A stretch of 56,314 nucleotides of DNA from Oscillospiraceae bacterium. Lineage in GTDB: Bacteria > Bacillota > Clostridia > Oscillospirales > Oscillospiraceae. The first letter of the stretch is position 1; each line of letters opens with the position of its first letter. Shown here one piece after another: positions 32,580 to 42,400 of this stretch. The DNA lies in the NCBI GenBank assembly GCA_015067525.1, contig SVMH01000009.1, positions 1 to 56,314 of the forward strand. Direction: 5' to 3'. Below the pieces are notes generated by a model, which did not search any database, had not been told where the DNA came from, and was given only the letters and a program-made list of their open reading frames with translations. Made by a program: the position numbers and the translations under genes.

Positions 32580-32608
32580 TTGACACATATGATACAATAG
32601 TTTTTATA
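32580..32608 (+). promoter_or_regulatory. promoter of the PBP1A gene
   Basis: TTGACA (32580-32585), 17 bp, TTTATA (32603-32608). Confidence 0.5.
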
Positions 32609-32685
32609 CTGGAATCGGTATGCAGATAGCTCAGCGGCCCGGAAGGGCGCTGAAAAAATACACACAGAAAGGAAGGTGCCCTGTC

Positions 32686-35388
32686 GTGAAAGAAAGCTTC
32701 GGCAAGAAAATGAAGGATATGGCCAGCCATGTGCAGCAGAGCGCCAGTGATAAACTGAAAAAGAAGGAGCCGGGCCAGAAGCGTCCCAAGGCGGAAAAGA
32801 AGCCGCTGGGCCGCCGCATCGGCATCGTCATCGGCACGCTGTGCCTGGTGGGCGTGCTGACGGCCGCCATGTTCGTGGGTATTTTCATGATCTACGTCAA
32901 CACGGCGCTCAAGGGCCACGTGGAAGTGGACCTGACCGAGTACACGCAGGAGGTGTCCACGGAGCTGTACTACAAGGATCCGTCCACGGGTGAGTGGGTC
33001 ATGTACCAGACCCTGTTCGCCAACCAGAACCGCATCTGGATCGAGAGTGAGGATATCCCCCAGGACCTGAAGGATGCCACCGTCGCTATCGAGGACAAGC
33101 GCTTTGAAGAGCACGGAGGCGTGGACTGGAAGGGCACGCTGCGCGGCGTGGTGTACACCATCACCGGCAAGGATGTGCAGGGCGGTTCCACCATCACCCA
33201 GCAGCTCATCAAGAACATCACCGGCAACAACGAAAACAGCGTTAAGCGCAAGGTGACGGAGATCTACCGCGCGCTGGCTCTGGAAAAAGAGGGCTACACC
33301 AAGGACGAGATCCTGACCATCTACCTCAACACCATTTATCTGGGCAACCAGTGCTACGGTGTGCAGACGGCGGCAGACAAGTACTTCGGCAAGGAGGCCA
33401 GCGAGCTGACTCTGGCCGAGTGCGCCAGCCTCATCAGCATCACCAATAACCCCTCCATGTATGATCCCCTGCGCGCCGACTGGTGCCGCGAGAAGAACCG
33501 CGAGCGTCAGCTGCACGTGCTGAACAACATGCTGGAGCAGCAGAAGATCACCCAGGCTGAGTATGACGCTGCCGTTGCCGAGGAGATCGTGTTCACCAAC
33601 GGCTGGACCTGCTTTGGCAATCAGGTGATCCCTCCCGATTCCGGCGACAAGGATGAGGTGGTCTCCACTGCCAACAACTCCTACTTCACCGACGCGGTCA
33701 TCAGTGATGTGGCCAAGGCTCTGGTGGAGTATTACGGCATCGAGAACGATCTGGCCGACGCCAACGGCTATGTGCGCACCGCTTATGAGAAGGCGGTGGC
33801 CATGGTGTACGGCAAGGGTCTGAAGATCTACACCACCCAGAACCCCGTTTATCAGGAAAAGGCGGAGGACATTTTCGAGAACACCAGCTACACCAAGTAT
33901 ACCGATAAGAACGGTGAGCCTCTGCAGGCGGCCATCACGCTGATGGATCCCTACACCGGCGACATTCTGGCCATGGTGGGCGGCACCGGCGCCAAGAAGT
34001 ATGACCGCGGCTGGAACTGGGCCACCGAGGTGCGTCAGTGCGGATCGGCCATCAAGCCCATCTCCACCTATGCTCCCGCGCTGGATAACGGCACCATCAC
34101 CGCAGCCTCGGCGCTGGAGGACTATCCCATCTATCTGCATTCCTACGGCGCATGGCCCCGCAACTCCTACGGCAACTATAAGGGCATGACCTCCGTGCAG
34201 GAGGCTGTGAGAGTATCCTCCAACGCCACCGCCGTGAAGCTCAACCAGCTGTACGGTACGGCTGCATCCTACAACTTCATGGTGGAAAAGCTGGGCTTCA
34301 CCACCCTGACCCGCACCGACTCCGAGCAGGTGGGCAACATGGCTCTGGGCGGCCTGCACGTGGGCGTTACCACTGAGGAGATGGCCGCAGCCTTCAGCGC
34401 CTTTGTCAATGAGGGCATCTACACCGAACCGCGCACCTTTGAGCGCGTGGAGCTCAACGACGGCACGCTGCTGATCGAAAACAACAACGAGCAGCGCGTG
34501 GCCATGAAGGAGACCACCGCCTATCTGATGCGCGAGATGCTGGAAGAGGTCGTGTCCAGCGGTACCGGCACCATGGCCGACTTCTCCGGCCAGTATACCG
34601 CCGGTAAGACCGGTACCACCGACGCCAACCGCGACCGTTACTTCGTGGGCTTTACCCCCTACTACTGCGCCGCTGTCTGGTGCGGTTATAAGTCCAACGC
34701 CGTCATCAACGTGGGCGGCAACCCGGCAGCCGTGCTGTGGAGCCAGGTGATGAAATCCGTGCATGAGGGTCTGAGCCGCAAGAGCTTTGCCGGCGCACCC
34801 TCCTCCGACATGACGGAAGTGGCTGTCTGCGCTGACAGCGGTCTGCTGGCCACCGAGGCCTGCACCCACGACCTGCGCGGCGACCGCACCCGTACGGTGA
34901 AGGTGGCGGAGGACACGGCGCCCAAGGAGAGCTGCAATATGCACGTTATGGTGCAGTACTGCACCGAGGGTAAGCATGTTGCCACCGAATTCTGTCCTGC
35001 TGAGCACAAGGACGAGAACGGCAACACCGTGCCCAACGTGGTGAGCGTGTCGCTGCTGAACTATGAGCGTCTTCTGGTGACCAAGAACGGCCCCTATGAT
35101 CCCGAGGTCGATCCGCTGCAGGAGTCTGTGGTGAAGGCGGCTGACCATGATTATCTGCTGTCCACAGCCAGTGTGGGCGAGCTATGCCCCGTGCACACCG
35201 AGCCTGTTATTATCATCCCGCCCATCATCGACCCGGATAACCCCCTGTTCCCCGGCATCGGCGGTGAAGGCGGTGAAGGCGGTGAAGGCGAGGGCTCCGG
35301 CGAAGGCGGCGAAGGTTCCGGCGAAGGCGAAGGAACCGGCACCGGTACCGGCAGCATTCTGGATCAATGGCTCAATCGCTTCGGTTGA
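32686..35388 (+). CDS. class A penicillin-binding protein (PBP1A-like)
   Basis: A 900-aa bifunctional peptidoglycan synthase. Basic cytoplasmic tail, membrane helix at ~45-70 (IGIVIGTLCLVGVLTAAMFVG). GT51 transglycosylase (IEDKRFEEHGGVDW, GGSTITQQLIKN, KVTEIYRALALE). Transpeptidase with SxxK in GSAIKPIS, SSN in VSSNATAV and KTG in TAGKTGTT. The last ~45 residues are a Gly/Glu repeat (GGEGGEGGEGEGSGEG...). GTG 32686 is favoured because AAAGGAAGG lies 9 nt upstream; ATG 32620 has no ribosome site. Monocistronic with its own terminator. The tail DNA is a GGCGGTGAA microsatellite, likely length-variable. Confidence 0.93.
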   Translation: MKESFGKKMKDMASHVQQSASDKLKKKEPGQKRPKAEKKPLGRRIGIVIGTLCLVGVLTAAMFVGIFMIYVNTALKGHVEVDLTEYTQEVSTELYYKDPSTGEWVMYQTLFANQNRIWIESEDIPQDLKDATVAIEDKRFEEHGGVDWKGTLRGVVYTITGKDVQGGSTITQQLIKNITGNNENSVKRKVTEIYRALALEKEGYTKDEILTIYLNTIYLGNQCYGVQTAADKYFGKEASELTLAECASLISITNNPSMYDPLRADWCREKNRERQLHVLNNMLEQQKITQAEYDAAVAEEIVFTNGWTCFGNQVIPPDSGDKDEVVSTANNSYFTDAVISDVAKALVEYYGIENDLADANGYVRTAYEKAVAMVYGKGLKIYTTQNPVYQEKAEDIFENTSYTKYTDKNGEPLQAAITLMDPYTGDILAMVGGTGAKKYDRGWNWATEVRQCGSAIKPISTYAPALDNGTITAASALEDYPIYLHSYGAWPRNSYGNYKGMTSVQEAVRVSSNATAVKLNQLYGTAASYNFMVEKLGFTTLTRTDSEQVGNMALGGLHVGVTTEEMAAAFSAFVNEGIYTEPRTFERVELNDGTLLIENNNEQRVAMKETTAYLMREMLEEVVSSGTGTMADFSGQYTAGKTGTTDANRDRYFVGFTPYYCAAVWCGYKSNAVINVGGNPAAVLWSQVMKSVHEGLSRKSFAGAPSSDMTEVAVCADSGLLATEACTHDLRGDRTRTVKVAEDTAPKESCNMHVMVQYCTEGKHVATEFCPAEHKDENGNTVPNVVSVSLLNYERLLVTKNGPYDPEVDPLQESVVKAADHDYLLSTASVGELCPVHTEPVIIIPPIIDPDNPLFPGIGGEGGEGGEGEGSGEGGEGSGEGEGTGTGTGSILDQWLNRFG

Positions 35389-35411
35389 TTCCCTGCCCCC
35401 AAACAAGATAG

Positions 35412-35446
35412 AAAAGACCCCGACACAGCTGTGTCGGGGTCTTTTT
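35412..35446. terminator. bidirectional terminator
   Basis: AAAAGACCCCGACACAG / CTGTGTCGGGGTCTTTT, perfect palindrome between convergent PBP1A and serC genes. Confidence 0.92.
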
Positions 35447-35453
35447 GTTGTGT

Positions 35454-36542
35454 TCAGCGGCGGCTCTCTTCAAATGCCTGCAAAAAGTCCACCAGAGCCT
35501 CCACGCCCTCCCGGGGCATGGCGTTGTAGATGGAGGCCCGCAGGCCGCCCACGCTCTTGTGGCCCTTGAGGTTGTCAAAGCCGGCGGCCTTGGCGGCGGC
35601 CACCACTTCGGCGTCCAGCTCCTTACTGCCGGTGACGAAGGGGACGTTCATCACGCTGCGGTCGGCGGGCGTAACGGCGGCGCGGAAAAGGGAGGAGCTG
35701 TCCAGGAAGTCGTAGAGCACCTTGGCCTTTTCGGCGTTGCGCTGCGCCATGGCCTCCAGACCGCCCTGCTCCATGAGGTAGCGGAACACCTTGCCGCAGC
35801 AGTAGATGGCCCAGCAGTTGGGGGTGTTGTACATGGAGCCGTTGTCGGCGTGGACCTTGTAGCTCATGTAGGTAGGCACGAAGGAGGGCAAATCGTCGCG
35901 CAGCAGATCCTCGCGGATGATGACCACGGCCATGCCGGCGGGGCCCACGTTCTTCTGCACGCCGGCCCAGATCAGGCCGTAGCGGCTCACGTCGCAGGGG
36001 CGGGAGAGGAACATGGAGGACTGGTCGGACACCAGAATGTGACCTTTCGTGTCGGGCAGGGTGTTCCAGGTGACGCCGTGGATGGTCTCATTCTCGCAGA
36101 TGTAGACGTAGTCGCAGTCTTCGGGAATGGGAAGGTCGCGGCAGTCGGGGATGTAGGAGAAGTTTTTGTCGGCGGAGGAGGCGGGAATGATGACCTCGCC
36201 GTACTTCTTCGCCTCGGCGATGGCCTTTTTGGACCAGGCGCCGGTCTCGATGTAGCAGGCCTTGCCGTTCTTCATCAGGTTCATGGCCACCATGGCAAAC
36301 TGCACCGTGCCGCCGCCCTGAATGAAGAGCACCTTGTAGTTGTCGGGGATGTGCATCAGCGCGCGCAGGTCGGCCTCCGCCTCGTCGGCGATCTGCTGGA
36401 AGACCTTGGAGCGGTGGCTCATCTCCATGACGCACATGCCGCTGCCGCGGTAGTTCATCATCTCGTCGCGGATCTCCTCCAGCACGGCCTCGGGCATCAT
36501 GGCCGGGCCTGCGGAGAAATTATAGGAACGCTCGTATTTCAT
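35454..36542 (-). CDS. serC: phosphoserine aminotransferase
   Basis: A 362-aa PLP enzyme converting 3-phosphohydroxypyruvate and glutamate to phosphoserine. NFSAGPAMMPEAVLEE start, EMSHRS, FIQGGGTVQFAM, HILVSDQSSMFLSRP (PLP Asp region), Schiff-base lysine in GVQKNVGPAG, and C-terminal GHKSVGGLRASIYNAMP that binds substrate phosphate. ATG 36542 is preferred (AAAGGAGAG SD, conserved N-terminus); the frame runs further upstream without support. Stands alone, although serine biosynthesis partners are often adjacent. Confidence 0.95.
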   Translation of the reverse strand: MKYERSYNFSAGPAMMPEAVLEEIRDEMMNYRGSGMCVMEMSHRSKVFQQIADEAEADLRALMHIPDNYKVLFIQGGGTVQFAMVAMNLMKNGKACYIETGAWSKKAIAEAKKYGEVIIPASSADKNFSYIPDCRDLPIPEDCDYVYICENETIHGVTWNTLPDTKGHILVSDQSSMFLSRPCDVSRYGLIWAGVQKNVGPAGMAVVIIREDLLRDDLPSFVPTYMSYKVHADNGSMYNTPNCWAIYCCGKVFRYLMEQGGLEAMAQRNAEKAKVLYDFLDSSSLFRAAVTPADRSVMNVPFVTGSKELDAEVVAAAKAAGFDNLKGHKSVGGLRASIYNAMPREGVEALVDFLQAFEESRR

Positions 36543-36579
36543 GGGAATCTCTCCTTTGGGGTCGTATTGCAACACGCTT

Positions 36580-36608
36580 ACTATACAACAAATGGCGGCG
36601 CCTTGCAA
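36580..36608 (-). promoter_or_regulatory. promoter of serC
   Basis: Minus strand TTGCAA (36603-36608), 17 bp, TATAGT (36580-36585). Confidence 0.65.
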
Positions 36609-36677
36609 TGGGCAAAGGGGAGCGGAGAAGAGAAAAATTGTAGAAAAATTAACACATCCTGAACAGCGACCTGTCGA

Positions 36678-36706
36678 TTGACAACGAAATAGGAACATGT
36701 TACCTT
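36678..36706 (+). promoter_or_regulatory. promoter of the ClC gene
   Basis: TTGACA (36678-36683), 17 bp, TACCTT (36701-36706). Confidence 0.5.
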
Positions 36707-36748
36707 TATCATGAGGGATTAAGGGCAATCGGAAAGGAAGTGCTCTTT

Positions 36749-38008
36749 ATGGAACAATGGAAGGAGCGTATCGTCTACCGGCTGCGGCGCATGTGGCTGT
36801 ACGCGGCGACGCTTGTGAAATGGATCGCGGTGGGCGTGCTGATCGGCGCCGTGGGCGGCGTAGTGGGTACACTGTTCCACATGGGCGTGGATCAGGCCAC
36901 CGAGCTGCGATGGGAGCATCCCTGGATCCTGTACCTGCTGCCGGTGGGCGGCCTAGTTATTACGGCTATCTACCGTGTGACCCGCACGGAGGGCAAGGGT
37001 ACCAACGATATCATTCGCTCGGTTCATTTCGGCTCCCATATTCCTATTTTGCTGGTGCCAGTGATCTTTGTGTCCACCGTTATTACCCACCTGTGCGGCG
37101 GCAGTGCCGGCCGTGAGGGTGCGGCGCTGCAGATCGGCGGCGGCATCGGCTACAAAACCGGCACGCTGCTGCATCTGCATGAGAAGGATCTGCCGCTTGC
37201 CACCATGTGCGGCATGAGTGGCGTGTTTGCCGCCCTGTTCGGCACACCGCTGACGGCGATGCTCTTTGCGCTGGAGGTCATCAGCGTAGGCGTGCTGTAC
37301 TATGCAGGCCTCATCCCCTGTCTGGCGGCGGCACTGACGGGTTACCGCGTGTCTGTGCTGCTGGGCGTGCCGCCCACCCGCTTCTCCATCCCTGCGGTGG
37401 AGATGGAACTGGGCGTAACGGTGCAGGTAGCCGTGCTGGCGGTGCTGTGCGCTGTGGTCAGCATCCTGCTGTGCCGTACCCTGCACTGGACGGAGCACGC
37501 GATGGAGCATGTGCTGGGCAATGTGTGGCTGCGCTCGGCTGTGGGCGGCGCGGCGCTGATCGGACTGACGCTGCTGTTGGGCACCGACTATAACGGCGCC
37601 GGCATGGACGTGATCACGGCGGCGCTGGGCGGTCAGGCCAAGGGCTTTGCGTGGCTGTGGAAGATCCTGTTCACCGCCATCACCATCGGCTGCGGCTTCA
37701 AGGGCGGCGAGGTGGTGCCCTCGTTCTTCATCGGCGCCACCTTCGGCTGTGTGGCCGGCAGTCTGCTGGGCATGCCGGTGCCGCTGGCGGCAGCTGTGGG
37801 CCTCATCTGCGTGTTCTGCGGCGCGGTGAACTGCCCGCTGGCCTCCATGATGCTGAGCGTGGAGCTGTTCGGTGCCGACAACCTGATCTATTTTGCCGTT
37901 GCCTGCGCCATCGGCTATCTGATCTCCGGCTACAGCGGTCTTTACAAGAGCCAGCGCATCGTCTATTCCAAGATGCGGGCCGAGTTCATCAACGTCAACG
38001 CCAAATAA
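36749..38008 (+). CDS. ClC-family anion channel/antiporter, CLC-F-like
   Basis: A 419-aa membrane protein with ~10 helices. THLCGGSAGREGAALQIGG carries the external gating glutamate, and GCGFKGGEVVPSFFIGATFG the anion-coordinating loop. The selectivity motif GSGIP of chloride types is replaced by a GTN-type sequence. THL-GGSAGREG plus GFKGGEV-P-FFIGATLG is how the fluoride-exporting CLC-F clade looks, so fluoride/H+ antiport is a reasonable inference. No fluoride (crcB) riboswitch motif is seen upstream. ATG 36749 is preferred to GTG 36740 because GGAAAGGAAG is correctly spaced. Confidence 0.85.
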   Translation: MEQWKERIVYRLRRMWLYAATLVKWIAVGVLIGAVGGVVGTLFHMGVDQATELRWEHPWILYLLPVGGLVITAIYRVTRTEGKGTNDIIRSVHFGSHIPILLVPVIFVSTVITHLCGGSAGREGAALQIGGGIGYKTGTLLHLHEKDLPLATMCGMSGVFAALFGTPLTAMLFALEVISVGVLYYAGLIPCLAAALTGYRVSVLLGVPPTRFSIPAVEMELGVTVQVAVLAVLCAVVSILLCRTLHWTEHAMEHVLGNVWLRSAVGGAALIGLTLLLGTDYNGAGMDVITAALGGQAKGFAWLWKILFTAITIGCGFKGGEVVPSFFIGATFGCVAGSLLGMPVPLAAAVGLICVFCGAVNCPLASMMLSVELFGADNLIYFAVACAIGYLISGYSGLYKSQRIVYSKMRAEFINVNAK

Positions 38009-38014
38009 ATACCG

Positions 38015-38046
38015 AAGGCGGAAGGGTTTTGCCCTTCCGCCTTTTG
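38015..38046 (+). terminator. intrinsic terminator
   Basis: AAGGCGGAAGGG / CCCTTCCGCCTT hairpin with short T run. Confidence 0.85.
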
Positions 38047-38056
38047 CCGTCTGCGA

Positions 38057-38085
38057 TTGACGGAACGGGGGATTTGTTGTACAAT
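38057..38085 (+). promoter_or_regulatory. promoter of MBL lipoprotein 1
   Basis: TTGACG (38057-38062), 17 bp, TACAAT (38080-38085). Confidence 0.65.
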
Positions 38086-38140
38086 CGAAAGGAATAAACC
38101 CACTTGCGGTATTTGCACAGTTTGAAGGAGGATGCGAACC

Positions 38141-39166
38141 ATGAAAAAGAGAATGCTGCGTATCGTGACTGCGCTGCTGGCGCTGGTGCTGGTGCTGGGC
38201 CTGACGGCCTGCGGCGGAAAGGGCGTCAAGGTGCCCAGTGAGTATAAGGACTATGTCAGTCCCTGGGAGCTGAACGTGGCGGAAAGCGCCAAGGCCGACG
38301 GCAAGATGCACTACTACTTCATGTCTGCCGAGGGCTATATGGTCAACCCCGGCGGCCAGTCCTCCACCAAGTGGGGTGACAGCTGCCTGATCGTGTTCCC
38401 CGATGGCCAGACTATGCTCATTGACGCCGGTATGGCCGGCCATGCCCCCATTCTGACGCTGAATCTGCAGCGCATGGGCATCGAGAAGCTGGACTACTTC
38501 GTCCTCAGCCATCCCCACGATGACCACGGCTACGGCGCCGTGCGTGACGGCGGCATCCTGCACAACTTCCCCGTGGGTCAGGTGTACTACAGCGGCGTGC
38601 TCAACGGCGACTGGAGCAACCCCAACATCCTCACGGAGCTGTGCAAGACCAAGGGCTATCCCTGCGACATCCTCAAGCGCGGCGACAAGCTGACGGTGGG
38701 CGAGGTGAGCATCGAGGTGCTGGGCCCCGACCCCGCCATGATCGGCAGCACCATCGTGGACAACGTGACAAACGTGAACAACTCCTCGCTGGTGATGCGC
38801 TTTGACTACGGCGAGCACAGCTCCCTCTTCACCGGCGACGTCTACAAGACGGCCGAGCGCGAGCTGGTGAATTATGACCGCGCCAAGCTGGATGTGGACC
38901 TGCTGAAGCTGCCCCATCACGGCGGCGACACCTCCAATGACAGCCCCTTCATCTACGCGGTGACGGCCGAGCTGGCCGTGGCTACCGGTTTTGACCCTGT
39001 GGACATCGCCGTGTTCAACCGCTACAAGGGCACCAAGACCACCATTCTGATGGACAGCGAGGACGGTTATGTCCACGTCAGCTCCGGTAAGGACGGCGTG
39101 CTGGCCTACGAGACCAGCCGCGAGCGCTCGGAAAAGAGCGCCTTCGGCCAGCTGAGCAAGGGCTGA
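38141..39166 (+). CDS. secreted metallo-beta-lactamase-fold lipoprotein, paralogue 1
   Basis: A 341-aa exported hydrolase. Signal peptide with lipobox LTACGG (cleavage before Cys ~24). SAEGYMVNPGG region, GDSCLIVFPDGQTMLIDAG, metal motif SHPHDDHGYG, a later FTGDVYKT and KLPHHGG, giving the HxHxDH...D...H set of an MBL phosphodiesterase-like site. The fold and order resemble the C-terminal domain of ComEC/Rec2 (COG2333), here a stand-alone surface lipoprotein. ATG 38141 is selected from GAAGGAGG spacing; ATG 38132 abuts the SD. Four paralogues follow at 47.5-51.8 kb. Confidence 0.9.
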   Translation: MKKRMLRIVTALLALVLVLGLTACGGKGVKVPSEYKDYVSPWELNVAESAKADGKMHYYFMSAEGYMVNPGGQSSTKWGDSCLIVFPDGQTMLIDAGMAGHAPILTLNLQRMGIEKLDYFVLSHPHDDHGYGAVRDGGILHNFPVGQVYYSGVLNGDWSNPNILTELCKTKGYPCDILKRGDKLTVGEVSIEVLGPDPAMIGSTIVDNVTNVNNSSLVMRFDYGEHSSLFTGDVYKTAERELVNYDRAKLDVDLLKLPHHGGDTSNDSPFIYAVTAELAVATGFDPVDIAVFNRYKGTKTTILMDSEDGYVHVSSGKDGVLAYETSRERSEKSAFGQLSKG

Positions 39167-39182
39167 TCCGTTCGAATACATA

Positions 39183-39217
39183 AAAAAATGTCCTCCCCGT
39201 TTCGGGAGGACATTTTT
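39183..39217. terminator. terminator copy A flanking element copy 3
   Basis: AAAAAATGTCCTCCCC and GGGAGGACATTTTT hairpin after MBL lipoprotein 1. A second copy with two loop differences lies at 39400-39435. Confidence 0.9.
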
Positions 39218-39399
39218 GCAGCGCGTCAAAGTCTCACAGAGTTTCGCCGCCTGCGGCGAAAGAAAACCAAATCCGTTTTTTCTACCGACATGCGCGGGAG
39301 AAAAAACACTTCTCAGCGCACAAGTGTGCGAGCGTAAGCGAGTGCACAGCAGGGCGCTGCAGGAAGTCACAAAAAAGGCTGGGCCTTTTTTGTGATCTT
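39218..39399 (-). repeat. dispersed structured repeat element, copy 3 (inverted)
   Basis: Read on the minus strand it has hairpin I with a CAC-extended stem (CACAAAAAAGGC / GCCTTTTTTGTG), GCAGCGCCCTGCTGTGCACTCG, CACACTTGTGCGCTGAGAAG, hairpin III GTTTTTTCT / AGAAAAAAC with loop GCGCATGTCG, hairpin IV TTCGCCGC / GCGGCGAA and ACTCTGTGAG. It sits exactly between two copies of the same terminator, in the convergent gap between MBL lipoprotein 1 and the giant wall protein. Confidence 0.85.
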
Positions 39400-39435
39400 A
39401 AAAAATGTCCTCCCCGTGTGGGGAGGACATTTTTT
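39400..39435. terminator. terminator copy B flanking element copy 3
   Basis: AAAAAATGTCCTCCCC-GTGT-GGGGAGGACATTTTTT, which serves the giant minus-strand gene and repeats 39183-39217. Confidence 0.9.
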
Positions 39436-39465
39436 TATTTGGTTTGGCTTACGCCGGCAGTTTTC

Positions 39466-42400
39466 TCAGAACTGCTCCTTGCCCTTGCGGGAGAGCAGCA
39501 CCAGAGCGGCAGCGGCGGTCAGAGCCATCAGGCTCAGCCACAGGCCCATCTGGAAGTTGTCGCCGGTCTGAGGAGCGGCGGCGGTGCAGACGATGTCGGC
39601 GCGGTCGCGGATGCGGATGCGGGGGAAGGGACCCTCGGGGGCGTTGAAGGTGTCATCGTAAGAGGAGATACCGGTCACGGTGATCTTGCAGCCCTTCTCC
39701 AGGTTCTTCACGTCCTCGTCGGTGGTGATGTAACCGTCGATGAACACGCGGACAGTGTCACCGTTGGCGTCCTTGACCATGATGGTCTGGACAAGACCGT
39801 TGGCCAGCTCAAAGCTCTCCACGGTGCCCTTGACGGTGATCAGCTGGCCGATGACGGACAGGTCGTTGACCTGCTTGGCGGTGACTTCCTTGGGCTCCAC
39901 GGTGCCTTCGCCGATCAGCTCGATCTCGGTGACCTGCAGCTCCATCTCGCCCTGATAGAACTCGGTGGTGCCGGTGACGCGGACCTTATCGCCGACCTTG
40001 AAGTTGCCGGCCACGGGGAAGCAGCAGATGCCGCCGGTGGCGTCCTGCACGTAGATGCAGTCAAAGAAGGCGGTGTCCTTGTCATAGCCGGAGGCGTTGG
40101 AAGTGACGATGCCCTCGATGGTGTACTTGTAGCCGGGTTCGGTCTGAGCCTGCACCTCGGCAATGTCGGTGACGGTGACGGGGTTGATGTAGGCCAGCAG
40201 GTTCTCGCAGATCTTGTAGTTGGAGTAGTTCTTCTCAGCGCCGCTGTCCTCGATGGTGGCCTGCACCTCGAAGTTGGACAGGAAGGCAGCACCGGCCACC
40301 ACGATCAGGCCCTGACCGGGCAGCTGCTCGGTGGCCATGACCATCAGGTTCTGGGTGTCGCCCACGGCATACTTCTGGGTGGAACCCAGACCGCCGAAGC
40401 TATCCTTGTCGTCGTCTGCGGAGTAGGTGGTCTCAAAGCCGTACACAGCGGGCGTCACAGTGCCGGGAACGGTGGCGGTGGGCTTGCCCTGTGCATCCAC
40501 CACGTAGATGGAGGCGCCGCCGTACTGGCTGTACAGCTCGGTGTACATGTTGTCATAGGGGTGCTCAGCGTCGTATTCCACGCCGTCGAGCAGGAAGTTG
40601 TCAAAGTCGTACACGCTCAGGTACAGACGCTGGGCCTGACCGCCGTTGTGGCTGTCGTCCTTGGTCTCGTCGTCGGAGATGCGCAGGCTGGAGCCCAGAG
40701 CGGCCAGCACCTTGTTCTGCTGAGCGGCCATGTGGTCCTCGGCGGGGAAGGCGGCGTAGCTCTCGTAGAAGTCGCCCCAGCCGGTGAGGATCAGGGTGCC
40801 GCCTGCGGCGTTGAAGGCCTTCAGCGCGGCGATCTCAGCGTCGGAGTAGGTGGCGTAAGGATCGCGCAGAGCGGTGCCGTTGCGGCGGGAAGGAGCCGTC
40901 AGGATGATGGCCTTGAACTTCTCGTTGGCGCAGGCGGCGATCAGCTCATCGCCGGTGTTCAGCTGCACGGTGCGCACGCTGTACTCGGCGGCCAGCTGGC
41001 TGAAGTTGCCCATGTTGTCCTTATAGTTGCCGGCCACATACTCGTTGTAGTGGGAGGCGTCGATGCCGATGTACACCAGCTTGGAGGCGTCCTGAACATC
41101 CAGAGTCACGTCCATGGTGAAGGTGTACTCCTTGCCGTCCTGCTCCACCACGGCGGTCACGGTGACCTTGGTGACCTTGGCGGCAGTGGGGGTGTACTTG
41201 AACTCCACGGCGGCGGTGCCGGAAGCGGGGATGGTGTAGCCCTTGGTGTCGGTGCCAACCACCTTGCCGCCGTCGACGGTGTAGGTCAGGCTCTTGACGG
41301 TGGCGGCAGCGGACTCGGAGTTAAAGAGGGTGGTGGTGATGGTGACTTCCTCGTCGGTGACGGGGGTGGCGGTGCCGCATTCCACGCCGGAGATGCCCAG
41401 CTTCAGCATCTCACCCACCCACACGGGAGCGGTCACGGCCAGATCGCCGTCGCCCTCGGTGACGCGGATATAGTAGTAGCTGTAGTCGGGATCCAGAGTG
41501 ACGGACAGAGTGCCGTCAGCCAGATCTGCGGGGTCATCCCAGGTGTAGGCCACCTTGCCGGAGTTGACGATCAGCTCCACTTTGCTGATGGAGTCGGCGG
41601 TGTCGGGATCGTAGACCACGACTTCCACATCCAGCTTCTCGGGCACTTCCTCAATGATGGAGCCCAGCAGCAGGCCGTTGACGCTGTAGCCGATCTCCAG
41701 GTTCTTGTCCTCGGTGGAGTACATGCGCATGTCGCGGATGGCCTGATAGATGCCTTCCTCGCTGAAGTCGTCGGTCAGGATGACGTCACGGGCGTCGTTG
41801 GCGTTGCCCCACTTGCCCTTGTGGTTATCCTGGTTGTTGGTGGGAGCCACGTGCCAGCCCTTGTCCAGAGCCATGGTGTAGTACTCATAGCTGGGGAAGT
41901 AGCCGCCTGCGCCCACCTGGCCTTCGCCGTTACCGACCTCCACCAGCTGGATGCGGGTGTCCACCAGAGCATCCCAGTAGGCAAAATCGGTGAAGGTGCC
42001 GAAGGTGGAGCCGGGGTGGTTGAACTGGCTGATGGAACCGGCGCCGGCGCTCTGGCTCAGCAGAGCGTAGTAGGCCTTCATACCGGCGTCAGAGGTCTTG
42101 TTGTTCAGAGTGGTGTTGTTGCGCGAGACAATACCGGGGGTGTTGAAGGTGTTGATGTGGCCGGGGCCGCCGGACCAGGTCATCTCAAAGCCGCCGATGG
42201 CGATCACATCGCCCTGGCTGTTGTTGAACTTGGCGATGGTGTCCTTGTACTGGCTCCACAGCTTCTGGCTGTCGGCAGTGGCCAGGGACATGTCGTACAG
42301 GGCGCCCTCGGGGTTGGCGGCGCCGGAAGCGTCAAAGTAGTTGGAGTGGTCGGTGAAGGCCACGAAGTCCACGTTGGCGCTGTCGGGCAGGTTCTTGACG

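Noticed and set aside
32482-35148. 888-codon minus-strand frame opposite PBP1A, and similar long frames at 13132-14610 and 49681-52095
   Set aside because: Antisense shadows of genes with clear catalytic motifs; no ribosome sites or known domains.
36609-36748. Fluoride riboswitch upstream of the ClC gene
   Set aside because: The conserved GGNGATGG and terminal CTGATG-type motifs of the crcB RNA are absent.
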